Shown: positions 34,613 through 46,300 of the stretch, in pieces | Position numbering within the stretch: the stretch's first letter is position 1 | Layout: each line of letters starts with the position of its first letter | Origin: Chondrus crispus | Taxonomy: Eukaryota; Rhodophyta; Florideophyceae; Gigartinales; Gigartinaceae | NCBI RefSeq assembly: GCF_000350225.1 | Contig: NW_005179202.1 | Span: 1 to 64,000 of the forward strand | Direction: 5' to 3' | Length of the DNA: 64,000 nt | The notes under the pieces: model-generated | The model's input: only the letters and a program-made list of their open reading frames with translations | What the model was told of the DNA's origin: nothing | Databases searched by the model: none | Program-made: the position numbers and the translations under genes

Positions 34613-36300
34613 AAGAGCAAAGGCAATGGAGGAACCAGTCGAGCTTGAGTCGCAAGAGCAAAGGGTTTTGGATGATATACATGGGATACTTGGCTCGGAG
34701 CAGGTGACAAGGAGAAAAATAGAGGGTGCACCGCCATGGGTAATACAGAAGGCTGTGAAAACAGAATACGACTCAAACTGGGCTGATGCCTACGTCGAGG
34801 TGAAGGACAGAGATGTCCCAAAAGGTGCAAACGTCATTGGATCGCATATTGTCTACAAGGTCAAAGTCGAGGAGAACAACCGAAAAAGGCTGAAGGCAAG
34901 GCTCTGCCCTCATGGCAACCATGATGATGAAAAAGACTCTGTGCGAAAGGACTCAGCAAGTGCACAGTTCGATGTGATAAGGCTGTTATGTAGCATAGCA
35001 ACAATACTCGGATTTAAGTTGAGCTGTCTTGATATTAAGGGTGCTTACCTACAGAGCAGACCTATACAACGAGACATCTACGTCAGACCACCACCCGAAC
35101 TACAAATGAAGCGGAGCATACTATGGAAGCTGACAAAAATGCCGTATAGAATCACGGAAGCTGGCAGACAATGGGCCAGGGTGTTTGAGCAGTGGCTGAC
35201 ATAAAAAGCGGACTTCAGGAGGGTTAATGGCATACCGCAGATATTTGTACACCGGAAAGAGGACGGGGATATTAGGCTGATACTGGCGAAAGTGACGGAT
35301 GATCTACTAATAGCAGGACAAATGGAACACCCCGAGGCATTTAATGAGAACATAGCAAAGCGTTTTCCAATCAGCAAAACCGTGATGGATGGCCAAATCA
35401 AGTTCAACGGTGCTTTCATCCAGCAGGATAGTCAGGGGTCAATAACGTTGTCAATAGACGGATACATGCACGCAATCGAGCACATGCATGTGGACAAAGC
35501 CAGATCGAAGTCCGGACAATCGAGAGCCACAACAAGAGAGGTGGCAGCCATCAGAGCAGTCGCGGGAGAACTGGTATGGCTCGGAGGCGGTGCTTTGCCG
35601 CAAGCAGCCTACGTAGGCTCATACATGCAGCAATGCGTACCGTATCTGAAAATAGATCACATTGTACAGGCCAACGGCATGCTAAAGGAGCTAAAAGACC
35701 TAAAAGCCGAGATACTATACAAAAACCTGTGGGTAGACATTGCAGAAGCAACGATAGAATCGTTCTCAGACGCAGCATTTAACATATCGCGGGCCAAACA
35801 ATATGGAAAGACTGGACTTATCGTGGGCATACGATATATGATGAAGGGCAGGACAGAAGCGATCTACCACGTGGTGTATTGGGCAAGTCGAAAGCAACGA
35901 AGAGTGTGCCATTCTTCCTACGGGGCTGAGATACTCGCATGCGCCGACGCCGACGACAGAGGATATAATCTAAAGCTAGCAATGACGTCGCTTTTTCAGC
36001 CGAAACGTTCAGACATGTACTCAAAGTGGACTCCAAAGGTCTATACGACACCATCACCACCCTCCACGAGGGTAGGGACTACAGGCTGCAACAAACCGTA
36101 CAGCGAATTCGAGATTCGTTCGAAGCTGGGGAAGTTAACATTATACGATGGATACAAGGCAAGGCCAATGTCGCAGATGCGCTAACGAAAAGAACGCCGT
36201 CGAGCTACAGAATGCTAAACCGGATAACATCGACAGGGATATTGCAACTCCCAGCACACAAGTCGTTTGAGGTGAACACCGAAACATTGGTTTAGAGTCG
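34613..36300 (+). mobile_element. Copia reverse transcriptase and RNase H region
   Basis: The RVT_2-type fingers/palm (KARLCPHGN, then LDIKGAYLQS) lies in 34605-35204. The rest of the palm and RNase H (ESFSDAAFN; SYGAEILACADA) lies in 35292-36290. Separate pieces in more than one frame; fossil with a few breaks. Confidence 0.9.
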
Positions 36301-36332
36301 TGAAGCGTGGACACTTCAACAACTGAGAGGTG

Positions 36333-36863
36333 TGTAAATCAGACCACATGTTCAGGAGTAATAATCTAAGGAGTATTAAGTACAAAGGGCACACGTGCAC
36401 ACGTACACATATGAAATTGATATTACTTGCAAGCAAACAGATAATGGCATCGCATCGCATCACAACCGTTCGAGCGGACGGTGAAAGGACGCACAAGTGG
36501 TATACATGTGAGAATGCGCACCCGCCGTGGTCGAGCATGAGAATCGAGTAGCCGCCGAGCTGCCCATACGAAAGCACAAGGAGGACTGCATTAAGGACGC
36601 TGCATTAAGGACGATAACAAACGGGGAGAGACGAAGGGGGATGAGCATAGGCACTGAGGACGTCGGGGCAGATAAGTATTTAAGGCGGGCATAGAGTAAG
36701 ATAACTGAAAAGGATTGTCCGGGCAGTAGAGGAGCAGACCGAAACACGCCAGCCTAGTGCTGAATACCTTGCAACGACTTCATACGCGATCCACTTAGAG
36801 TAGCACGAAGGGAGCCACCCACCAACACGCAGTTTACACAGAAATGTCCAATCCATTTCTACA
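36333..36863 (+). repeat. Copia right (3') LTR, 531 bp, uninterrupted
   Basis: Begins TGTAAATC directly after a purine tract (CTGAGAGGTG) and ends TTCTACA before ACAGT. It serves as the empty-site reference for the hAT insertion in the left LTR. Confidence 0.94.
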
Positions 36864-36958
36864 ACAGTACGACTGGTACAGCACCATGGGTATCGCACCC
36901 CTCGGTAGCACGGTACAGTAGCTGAATAGCACTCGTACTGGACGCTCTGTGGATTTGA

Positions 36959-37128
36959 GGGCCGTCCCTAACGAAGAGTTCGCCGTGCCAGCACTGGAGC
37001 ACCCTGAAACTTGGCATGAATGTATTGGTTCAAAAAATTATTGGAAATGCTTTTACTCCCGTTCAACCAATCCATTCATGCCAAATGTCTGGGTGCTGGC
37101 ACCGCGAACTCTTCGTTAGGAACGGCCC
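36959..37128. mobile_element. Harbinger-type MITE, 170 bp
   Basis: Long inverted repeats from the ends (GGGCCGTCCCTAACGAAGAG on the left; matching complement on the right), arms of about 35 bp, with duplication TGA at 36956-36958 and 37129-37131. No coding capacity. The terminal sequence resembles the GGGCCAGTCC element at 7505. Confidence 0.85.
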
Positions 37129-37149
37129 TGACATTGCGATCAATACTCA

Positions 37150-37208
37150 CAATTTTCTTCCTTCTTTAGAACGACCCTCAGGGTTGTTCTAAACAGGGAA
37201 GAAAAGTG
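37150..37208. repeat. Fold-back at left border of the Harbinger element
   Basis: Arms 37150-37177 and 37181-37208 pair with a few mismatches around a central TCA. The outer arm mirrors the element-specific inner sequence, including the GGGAAGAAAA segment. Confidence 0.8.
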
Positions 37209-37864
37209 TTGCTTTTGCACATAGTTATGATAAAAACTGTTTCCAATGGGCGGTCACAAGATATGATATTCTTGCATGCAGGAATCCCCATGCAAAAATC
37301 AATCACTTCTTCGTGCAAGAAAAGAAGTGGAAGCAGTGTTTGCATCGTCGCCATATGCACTCGCGCTCTTCCGCGCCTCCTTTTTTCTCGTACTCACCGA
37401 GCTTCGCGCTCTTCGGCGCTTCCTTTTTTCTCCTACTCACCGAGCTCCGCTCGCACCTGCATCTACTCTCGCCACCGCGTACTTGACGTCGCTGCACGTT
37501 CTTCGCAGCGTTTCGAAGGCTACACGCGCGAAGAACACTCTGCATGCTGATCATCACGCCGCACTCGTCGTGCGCACGGAACAACTGCTTTCATTGTCGC
37601 AATATACACCAGCCCTGATCTACGCTTCTCCGTTTTATTGGACTTACCGCGCTCCTTGCGCACCTGCATCTTCCCTCGCCGCCTCATCTTCGAGGCCTCT
37701 GCGCGTCGTATGCTGTGATTCTAACGCCGAACGACGCGAAATACACCTAGTGCTACCCGCCTTGCCGCACGCGTTACGCCATGCCCACCGCGCGTGCACT
37801 AATTTATCGCCCGCCGAGTGCCTCGTGTCAGGCGCCTGAGGCCACACGCCGAACCACCACAAAT

Positions 37865-39274
37865 ATGAAGGGTATAGACAATCAAGAGGGGGTGCGAGGG
37901 AGTGGGAGTGAAAATGCACAAGGCACCATCAGTGTACTACCTGCTGGAGAAGGTTCATCCGCCGATAATGAATCCCACTTGCAAGTCCCACTGCTTCTCA
38001 ACGATAATCCATGGCTATCTAACTTTGACAATGGCATCGCTGTGGCTCCGAAGGACCGAGACAGGGTTTACACTTTTCTTTCTTCCTCACGTGTACCTGA
38101 TCTCCGCGCGCTCGCGAAACTTTTCAAGCTTGGCACGGTTGGAAACAAGAGAAACGTAATCTGCAAAAGTGCTGATGGTTTTATATAAAGTTGAACGAAA
38201 TGGAGGGCAAAACTGGCCTGCCCTAGTTGCGGCGAATTATGTGGACTGGATCAAAAGTCCCCTGCAACTAAACAGGATATTCTACATGTGCCCAGAAGAA
38301 AGGCAAATTACATCTGGGCAGCCCGAATCTTTCGGAAGACGCACCAGCGAACGGTCTGGTTCAGGTTTGGATTTGTCAATACCACCGGATCCCGGATTTA
38401 CGCTTGATGAATTTGCGCGTTTGTGCGTAATCCTATTCAGAAATGAGGAAGCTAGGGCTGCTCTGCTAAAATCGGGTGAGGATCTCACCAGAGCAGAGCT
38501 GGACAGAATGGAATCGCGAGATCTGTTTTGGAGCAGCGTGGTGGAACAATTTTTAATAATGCTTCTCTGAAGCCACAGCTCGCGGTAGACGGCTGTGTTA
38601 GTGGTGTAGACTCTACAGTAGCTCCGATAATATTCCGAGCAGCCGAGAAACTCAAGCAGCATTTTTACGCATCGAAGAGTATATTTACTCTTGCAATGAA
38701 TAATTACGAAGCTTCAGGACAGAACGACCCAGACAACTTTGCCCACTTCATTCCCAGAACATCTAGCACTCGGGAACCGTCCTCGGCTGGAAAGCGCTGT
38801 ATAGTTTTATTTGATGCCATGAAATGCGGGACTCCCGAAGAGGACAAGGACGCTTTGGAACTAACGAGGAAAGAAGCAGCTCCGGGTATGGGCTGGGATG
38901 AGGGAAATTTGGGAATCGGACGAGAAGTTTCCGGTTCGACACCGAACCGTGGGAGTAGGAGGAAGAGGCGACGCGCAGGATTTATCGAAGATGACAATGA
39001 TACCCGGGAGAACGTGAGCGAACTTGTCGCAGAAGTAACCACGCTGGCATCTAGTGTGCCTCAACGACGGAGAGGGGAAGAACTCAACGATCCTGCAAGT
39101 ACGTATTACCCTCAGCTCGTGACAACCAGAGGCTATCTTATTGAGCAACTGACTAGCATTGATTCAAAAATGAAAGAAGCGGGGCCGAACCTGCACGCAA
39201 TTCTCCAGAATCAATTCGGCAGCATTGCAAAAGCACTAGATAGACTACCGCAGTGCGATTCTTTCGCTGATTAA
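37865..39274 (+). pseudogene. Harbinger accessory protein, Myb/SANT-like
   Basis: Three consecutive frames (37865-38188, 38169-38570, 38528-39274) read as parts of one protein. The middle has W-rich helical segments (NWPALVAANYVDW), and the next has DLFWSSVVEQ followed by a SANT-type trailing region. In PIF/Harbinger transposons this second protein binds the ends and carries the transposase to the nucleus. The first change of frame could be an intron. The second, at a run of T near 38550, looks like a single-base deletion. The C-terminal part includes a basic patch (RRKRRR) that could be a nuclear signal. Confidence 0.6.
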
Positions 39275-39673
39275 AGGACATATGGGGGTAAAGGAGGAAG
39301 GGGGGGAGGGGGCAGGGCGGTACGGGAGCAAGGGAGGAGGGGGGCAGGGCACCCCTCCGCTGCTTCACCTCTGCCGCGCCCCCTCCCAGGACGGCTGCCG
39401 CCGCCCCTCGAATGGTGCCGACCCCCCTGTCTTCGCCGGTTTCGGCGGGGAGAAATCGGACTTTCGGCAACGCCTCTGCTACGTCATCTCGTGTTCATCT
39501 GCGTACAGCACGGTACGGGTCTCTCCGGAGCTTATACCCTGCGTCGAAGTTCCCCGACTCGACTTCAGATGCTTACTATAAATACACGCACGTTGATGCA
39601 AATCCCTACTTACCTGGCGCAATGTGAACTCCTTTTACGGACCTTTTTTATTGTGATAATCAGGAAGCTGTCT

Positions 39674-40850
39674 CTACGAGGGTCGGAAGAACCCCAATTC
39701 TTTGAGGTGTGCTGTGAGATGATCACGTACGTGTGATGACACTAAATCTCTGCGTCGGCCCTGGTCTTGGTCACGAAGACTGGTCGCCGCCTCCCACCAT
39801 TTGTTAAATGCCATATCTAAAATGTCTCTATCTTGCGTGGACATTGCGCTGCGCATTGGCATAACTTTGTTATCGGTGCAGTAATTGTGAACTCTCATAC
39901 ATGCTGCCAGCACAGCAGGTACCCTTGATAAAGAGAACTTCATCTGTCTCCAAAAGAATTCCATATCTTGCAATGAGCATTGCGAAGCTCTATTCCACAT
40001 GCATACGGAGCGTCGATTGATAAAAATTAAATGCATCCCGAGCATCGCCGTGTCCCGGATCTGCAATCTGCGAAGTACTCCACGGCGTTACGAGCGAATT
40101 TAAGCACTCAAATGCCGCGTCTGCGGCAATCTAGTAACCAGTCATCATTGTTTCACTATTCATCAATTGTCTACCGAGAACGGAAACGGCAAAGGCAAGG
40201 GAGTCATGTGTACTTCCAGTACACAATGCAGACATATACAAAAACCTATAAGATGAGTCAACAACTGCCTGAACCGGTTTACCGTAGTTTCCTTTCCGGC
40301 AGAAGTAAGCCCGTGGGACTGAGCTTTCAAACGGTTTTGCAACCTTTATGACAAGTCCATCGAGAGCCCCAATGCATCCCCAGAGTGGGCTAGGGGTAGA
40401 TCTTGAACTTTCGAAGCCGCAGCTAAGTTATGTAAAGAGCTAGCATCCTGGAGCGGTACGCCGGGCAAGTGCAAGGTAGATAAAATTGCATCAATTGTAC
40501 TGTGGAACACTTCGTACGCAATAGAAGTCCCAATTCGAAAGAGCATCTCTAAAGCATGGTGCAGTGCCCCGGAAAGCATATGAAGCCTCATAGCCAGCCT
40601 CACTGCTGGATGTACTCTTCCACCGCCCGATCGGGCAGCCATCGCAGTGCTTCGTTGCAGCAAAGGCGTTGGAGCATCAAGTAAACAGAAAACAAATTTC
40701 GCGGCAGTCTAAAGAACTTCTTAAATTCATGATCGCTGAGGTACATATGGCATCGATCAAAAGCATCCCGGAATTTGATCTTTGTTAGGCCTTTCTCGAC
40801 GCTTCGTATATTTTCCCTTCGCCGCTATGAGTTTTCCAAAAGGATTACAG
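39674..40850 (-). pseudogene. PIF/Harbinger DDE transposase
   Basis: On minus: an N-terminal helical region (LSDHEFKKFFRL) and an HTH-like RVHPAVRLAMRLHMLSGALH. A frame change follows, then GCIGALDGLVIKV (first catalytic Asp), YGKPVQAVVD and GSTHDSLAF (second Asp region). The last part reads VPAVLAACMRVHNYC, the usual C-terminal signature. Two in-frame TAG codons (about 40131-40133 and 39990-39992) and another frame change near 39950 show decay. The first change could be an intron. Confidence 0.85.
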
Positions 40851-41147
40851 CTGTTGTCGCAGCAATGGCAGCAACAGCTGCTGCGCACGTAACATAGTCA
40901 TCAGCATCACGGCATCCCTCGTCACCATCCTTATCACTCATGTGAAGTGCTCCACTGGAGTTGTCGACCGGCACCAACAAGCAGGGCACCAAAGAGGATA
41001 CGCATGCTGCCCTCGACCAAAACTGCAACAAGTACCACTAGATAACCGCCACTTGGTGGCGTAAATTGCGTGCGAAATCTGGACATGGTTTAGAAGAAAA
41101 ATGCAAATTGCACAAATGTATGATAATCTCGTGCAAAACGCAACGAA

Positions 41148-41198
41148 CTAATCCGCTGTTTAGAACGACCCTCAGGGTCGTTCCAAACAACGGATTAG
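41148..41198. repeat. Fold-back at right border of the Harbinger element
   Basis: Arms 41148-41171 and 41175-41198 match at 22 of 24 positions around TCA. The outer arm copies the right-end-specific sequence (CGGATTAG), which is not shared with the left end. Confidence 0.85.
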
Positions 41199-41879
41199 TT
41201 TCAGTTGCCCAAAATTCATTTCTTACAGTTCTGTACGTATTACATACTGTAATTGGCCGCAGTTTTTTGCAACTGTGGTACACAGTCGTTGACGCTTGCG
41301 CGCGACACAGAAAAGAAGTCCAAACGACGTTTTGGACAAGAATCTCGACCAAATAATTTTGGTTTGGAAAAGAATCTTGCCCAAATTCTAAACTTTAGGA
41401 GAAATGGTGGCGCGGTGGGGTTGAAAATCTCTTCTATCGGTCCGAACTTTAGTGGTTGGAATTTTGCGACTGAAATTTTGTTGGCGGTGGGATCACCCCA
41501 CCGCCAACAAAAGCTGTGCAGTGCACAGTAGTCCACAGTACGCCCAGTGGGCGACTCCAAAAAACACAAACACACACTACTGTACCAAGCGTACAGTAAA
41601 CGAACTACATGCAACCATGCACTTCAAAGCCAGGAGGGCGTGAAGAGCTGACAAGCAACTTCCAGCCCGGTGTCGTCTTCTCAACCTCTGCCACTCCGAA
41701 TGACACCTTCGTGAACTCAATTTGCCTGTGCAGTGGCAAGCAACGGCTCAACTGCCCGCCCTGCTTTCTCTGTGACTGTCTTCTCGACGTGTCTTATCCA
41801 TTTCACTGCGTGTGCGAGAGCCTTGCTCGTTTTGACTCCCTCTTCCTTTTCTTCCGTCTTAGACTACTAATTCTGTCGA
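41199..41879. other. Intergenic gap upstream of EndoU
   Basis: No gene seen. It holds a hairpin at 41476-41512 (perfect 16-bp arms TTTTGTTGGCGGTGGG and complement, 5-base loop). The proximal part is pyrimidine-rich and may carry the EndoU promoter. Confidence 0.5.
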
Positions 41880-43358
41880 GTGACACCACACTCACACAGC
41901 TTCGCTGTTACAGCTCACGCAAGTAGGAGATTCCGCTCTTCGAGCTTGCGCACTTTTCATAGCAGCGCATGGGTGCACCACTTTCCGGCAATTTCCGGAA
42001 GACTCCGCTTTCCCTGCTTCACTAGCTCGAATTTCCAGACCATCACTCTCGTTATGTCTCCAATTTCAGTCGAGGATGCTCTTCGCCAATCCGGAAAATC
42101 GATCAAGCAGGCAGTTTCGGCCCTTTGGGACCTTGACGAAAACCGTCTCACACCTGAAATTGACTACTCTCTTGATCTGCAACAACCTACTGACTACGCC
42201 CATGCGGGCATAGCCGCATCCCGCCCACTCTTCAGCCAATTCTCACCTGAAGTCTGGAAGCGGACAACCTACGGAAAGTTCCGCAACTTGTTGGGCAGAT
42301 ATGATCCTCGAGCATTTTCCATCGATACAACCGATGACGAAGCCGACTTCATCAGCACAATTATTGAGACACCCTGCCTTCATTTTGTTCGCAGGTGGCT
42401 TATTTCAAACGGCCACCTTCCGCCATCTACGCTGAAAACTTTTTCTTCCTTATTGCTTAAAGTGTGGTTTTCCGAGCATGCAGGCCGCAATACGCAGGCT
42501 CAAGCGACAGGCTTCCAGCATGTGTTTTGTGGTGAGTTTAGACGATCGAAAGGCTTGAGCGGTCTTCACAATTTTATTAGCGTCTTTCTAGCGGAACAGC
42601 AAGGCCATTTGCACTACATGGGCTACGACAAGTCCTCCCTCAAGGTACAGAGCACTGAGCTGCGAAAGCAGCACATGTTGAAGATTCGATTCGGCCTTTA
42701 CGGGCGTCAAAAACAGATGTCGTCAATGTTTTTTGGTGTATCTCCAGAGTTCGAGGTTGGCTTGTATTCTTTAATGATTCTGGCAAAGAAGTGTGAAGTT
42801 GCGACAGTGTTGGGTACGCACCACGCTGTCATCAAGGCTGTAGCAAAGAATAGAAGGGTCGTTACTGCTTTTCCACTACTACTAAAAGCCACCCCGGCTC
42901 GTCAAAAACGACTCCGTCCTTCGCGGCGGCAGAAGAACTCTGTGATAACTCTATGTGAAGAGAATAATCAGACAAACAAGTCGAGTAATATTACGGAAGT
43001 GGCGACAGACGTGTGTCTCGGCCTACAGAGACTGCGTATTGCTTCAAAACGCACCAAACGAGCACAGTCATCGGCCTGCGCGCCACTTCGGGTCCCATGT
43101 AAAAAGAGACGTCCCAGGGCGAAGTCAACAACGATGAATCTGAGGTCGCGAAAGCGACAACAGATGAATACGGTGCAGATCGGTGCAGTGATAGACTTGG
43201 ACGAGATTGAACCGAATCCGACGAAGTCTGTAGAAGAAGTCATCGACTTGACACCAGGTGATGAGGCAAGCAATCTCGGGCATGCGACGATGGCGGACTC
43301 GCATCTGGTTTGTTCCGCAAGAAGAAGTGTTATCGATCTCACTCTTGAAAATTCATGA
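41880..43358 (+). CDS. EndoU (XendoU) family endoribonuclease with C-terminal SIM-like motifs
   Basis: The frame opens at 41880; I prefer the ATG at 42054 (434 residues), which starts an ordinary soluble N-terminus. The longer form would add an arginine/serine-rich, presequence-like leader. The EndoU catalytic triad is visible: H156 in QHVFCGE, H172 in GLHNF, and K220 in RQKQMSS before the hallmark SPEFEVGLYS. EndoU enzymes cut RNA at uridines, leaving 2',3'-cyclic phosphate, and act in RNA processing or turnover. After the catalytic domain a basic region (nuclear-signal-like) leads to three VIDL(T/D) motifs at residues 379-383, 396-400 and 426-430, matching SUMO-interacting motifs with acidic neighbours. 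This tail is not part of the family domain. Nuclear location is inferred. Confidence 0.88.
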   Translation: MTPHSHSFAVTAHASRRFRSSSLRTFHSSAWVHHFPAISGRLRFPCFTSSNFQTITLVMSPISVEDALRQSGKSIKQAVSALWDLDENRLTPEIDYSLDLQQPTDYAHAGIAASRPLFSQFSPEVWKRTTYGKFRNLLGRYDPRAFSIDTTDDEADFISTIIETPCLHFVRRWLISNGHLPPSTLKTFSSLLLKVWFSEHAGRNTQAQATGFQHVFCGEFRRSKGLSGLHNFISVFLAEQQGHLHYMGYDKSSLKVQSTELRKQHMLKIRFGLYGRQKQMSSMFFGVSPEFEVGLYSLMILAKKCEVATVLGTHHAVIKAVAKNRRVVTAFPLLLKATPARQKRLRPSRRQKNSVITLCEENNQTNKSSNITEVATDVCLGLQRLRIASKRTKRAQSSACAPLRVPCKKRRPRAKSTTMNLRSRKRQQMNTVQIGAVIDLDEIEPNPTKSVEEVIDLTPGDEASNLGHATMADSHLVCSARRSVIDLTLENS

Positions 43359-46300
43359 CACCAACGCGTGTCCAATTCACTCGAAGCTGATGGTACTGAA
43401 AGACACACACCCAACTCATGTACTGTGTATTCTTTTTAAACTAACATCTCTTACCTAGCCAAATCTGCAAAACGATAAGTTTCTAGCGAATTTGGGTTGT
43501 AAAGTGACTCCACGTTTGGACATGACAGTTCTGACTTGATGCCACGTCGATGAGCTTGTCGAGTGGGCGTACGATTGCAGGCTGTAACTCCGTCGAACAG
43601 ATATTGTACCCCTCGCTTGTACGAAGCGGCAGTACAACCTATGACATGAAGAGCTGGTTTGCAATGCTACTTAGGGCCAATGTACAGCATGCTTCAGCCC
43701 GTGGAACGGAAATTTACCGCCCTACGAAATTCACATGCATGCACGTATTTGTTAGAATAATTGAGGGTATTGTATGCGGTATGATTGCTAGCCGGCGCCT
43801 TCCCTTTCTGTAGGCCTTGCCCTCTTCCGAGAGTTGTTCTCAGAGGATTACATAATTTCTGAGAGAAGCTCCACGGCAAGCTAATGATTATTATCGCAAA
43901 ACGTGGAATTGTGGAATTGCCATGCCCAAGTTGGCGAAAAACTGCTGCAGAACTCTTGTAGAAAGGAAGTATTGTGTTGGTGCACGTCGATTGTAATCGC
44001 TGTCAAAGTAACGACTGAAGTAAACATCTCACTAAGAAAAGAAGCAAAGGCTGTCGGACACGCCCCTGCGCGGAATCCTGTTCAAGGAATTTATTAGGTA
44101 CCGCTGGCAGCAGCCACCAGAGCGTAAGTTTAATGGGACTCACGGTAGTCTTGTTTGTACGATATTGTGCAGTATGTCATAACTCACGACATGCGACACG
44201 TGACCCCTTATACTAAACCGTCGCTAGCTCCTTCCAGCGGGACAGTGACTGTCCCGATGCCGTTGCGACATCCAAAAATAATCATCCCGAGTGTCCGTCG
44301 TCGGCGAGGAAGGTCGCCTTCGTCTTTAGAGGTTGGCGGATGCCGCATGTGTGCCGTGTAGAAATTTTCGACGATCACCTGGCTGCATGCAATTGAGTAG
44401 ACAGTCCCACATGATGACATGACAGTGCGAATATGACGTTGACGTCATATTTGCCTGACGTCAGATGATCTCGAGAGGCATGGGCCGCAATACAGTTGAG
44501 AGCAGTCTTTTGGTCCTGTGGTCCACTGCCATTCGTTTCGGTCTAAAGAATGAAGAAATTTCTTCATTATTCAACATGTCAACATGTTGGTGCATTTTTT
44601 GGAAAGATTTGAAACATCTGCGTCATATACAGACATTGACAAGGGACTTTAATCTTGTCCCGGATTATGCCCTCTCGAAAGGCACCAACGCACTCTGGGG
44701 TACATGACCGGGTAGGGCGACACAGGCGTGCCGTAGCCAGAGGTCAACAATGTGCTGTTTACCCTAGCTGGACTTCTTCAAAAACTCGTAATTTATAAAA
44801 AAACCTTCACTAATCCAGTTCAAGGCATGAATTCCATGTTTTGATTCACGTTAGTTGATCAAAGATCATACTGTAGCAGGGACGTATCCCTTTAAAGTAA
44901 CAGGGGACAGGCCAGCTAGCTCTTCTGTTTAAAGTAGTTTTGTTTCCGGGTTAGGATAAACCAGCCCAATTATGTTCCTTTTTGTCTAGAAACGGTAGAT
45001 TGATAGAACCGCGTACGTGCCCTCCTCAAGGCTTTCTTACAAGTTTTTGACCCGGGCACGTCCCAGCTTTATCTATGAGCTGAGTCACCAGTGACAGACC
45101 TTGCAACTTACTTCTTAAATCAGCTCCCGTACATTATGGACTGAATCAGGACAATAAGTATGCTATGCTACTGGGGGCTTTCTTGTTTTTATACTTTATG
45201 TTGGAAACTCTGTCTCCCCTAGATTTAACCCCTTCTTTACGGAGCACAACCCAAGCTCCATAATATAATACTGGGTTTCCTACTTTATACATAATTTATT
45301 TCTCTTCCTCTTCAACTTTCGATTGTTCATGAGTTTTCGAGAAAATTATCTATGCTTGTAAGCACCTGATAGCACCAACAGTAGCTCAAAAGCTTTGGCT
45401 TAGCAAAAATGACAAGCGTTTATCAGTGACACATCGACACATCGTACCCATATGAATATTACACAAGCGCCGAAGCTTTTGTCATGTTTCATAGCTGAGG
45501 GCCACAAGACATTGCAACTGTGATTCTTCGACCTACAAAGAGCCTGAGATAAAAGCCAAGTCCGACTCTTCTTCTGCTGACACCTTTGAACTTGCAAAGG
45601 CTCATGACCGACTAACTGTTGCAGCCCCTTCGAAGTCCTGCACCTTTTCAGATCATATACGGAAGCTATTAACGTTTCGAGATGAGTGTTTCTTGCAGGT
45701 GGCGAATCGATTTTGTCATCACAAGAGAAAATAGCCCCTGTGGGTGACTGACTTGGACAGTGCTAAATATAAAAACATGGCGATGAAACAGGTTTCGAAG
45801 GAACTTTATGCAGAAGGACTCTCGGGAAGAGGTGCCTTTCGGTTTTCAGACCAGTACGATTCAGACATGCAAGTGACATGAATTTAGTCTAGCGTAAGAG
45901 AGACTATGGGCTGAAGTATTCGAAGGAGGGATTAAATATCTTGCTTTCTAAGGAGCTCTCAGCTTACGCTCATCCAATTATGAACTACTGGTGCAGTTTG
46001 ATCACAACAAAAGAGTAACGCTTACATTTTTTGTGTCCATAAGAAGCGTTCTGGAACGTTTCCCCCGAGCCAGTTGGCTGGAGAATGTGAGATAAAACGA
46101 GTTGAATTCAAAGCGTGCAGTTCCACGTATCTGCACGTGATTGTTTCGTGCAATTCCACGTATCTGCACGTGATATTGTTTCGTGAAAATGTAGACGAGC
46201 CTGCATTGCAGACTCACGGGTGTGCCCTAGACGCGTCGAGCAAGAATACACACCGCAATACAGTATTCATATTCTACTGCATTGGAAACCAAGTCCACAT

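Larger units (their letters stand above)
7347..36863 (+). mobile_element. Ty1/copia-type LTR retrotransposon, heavily nested
   Basis: Whole element flanked by the 5-bp duplication ACAGT (7342-7346 and 36864-36868). LTRs are about 531 bp, beginning TGTAAATC and ending TTCTACA; the left one is split by a hAT transposon. After removing later insertions (hAT, an 8.7-kb LTR element, two solo LTRs) about 5.6 kb remains, a normal copia size. Parts in order on the plus strand: gag with a CCHC zinc knuckle near 31460; protease/GAG-pre-integrase; integrase; reverse transcriptase; RNase H. The PR-IN-RT-RH order identifies copia. LTRs differ at roughly 4% of sites, so it is clearly older than its guests. 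It is a fossil with several breaks besides the insertions. Confidence 0.93.
37181..41171. mobile_element. PIF/Harbinger DNA transposon, two-gene, decayed
   Basis: Imperfect terminal repeats of about 55 bp starting GGGTTGTTCTAAACAG (left) and GGGTCGTTCTAAACAG (right), with duplication TCA (37178-37180 and 41172-41174). It holds the two expected genes: a DDE transposase on minus (39674-40850) and a Myb/SANT-like partner on plus (37865-39274), convergent. At each border the terminal 24-28 bp also occurs in inverted form just outside the TCA. Confidence 0.85.

Noticed and set aside
44465-44707. Possible transposase or integrase scrap
   Set aside because: Only a weak helix-turn-helix-like stretch; no second motif or element ends.
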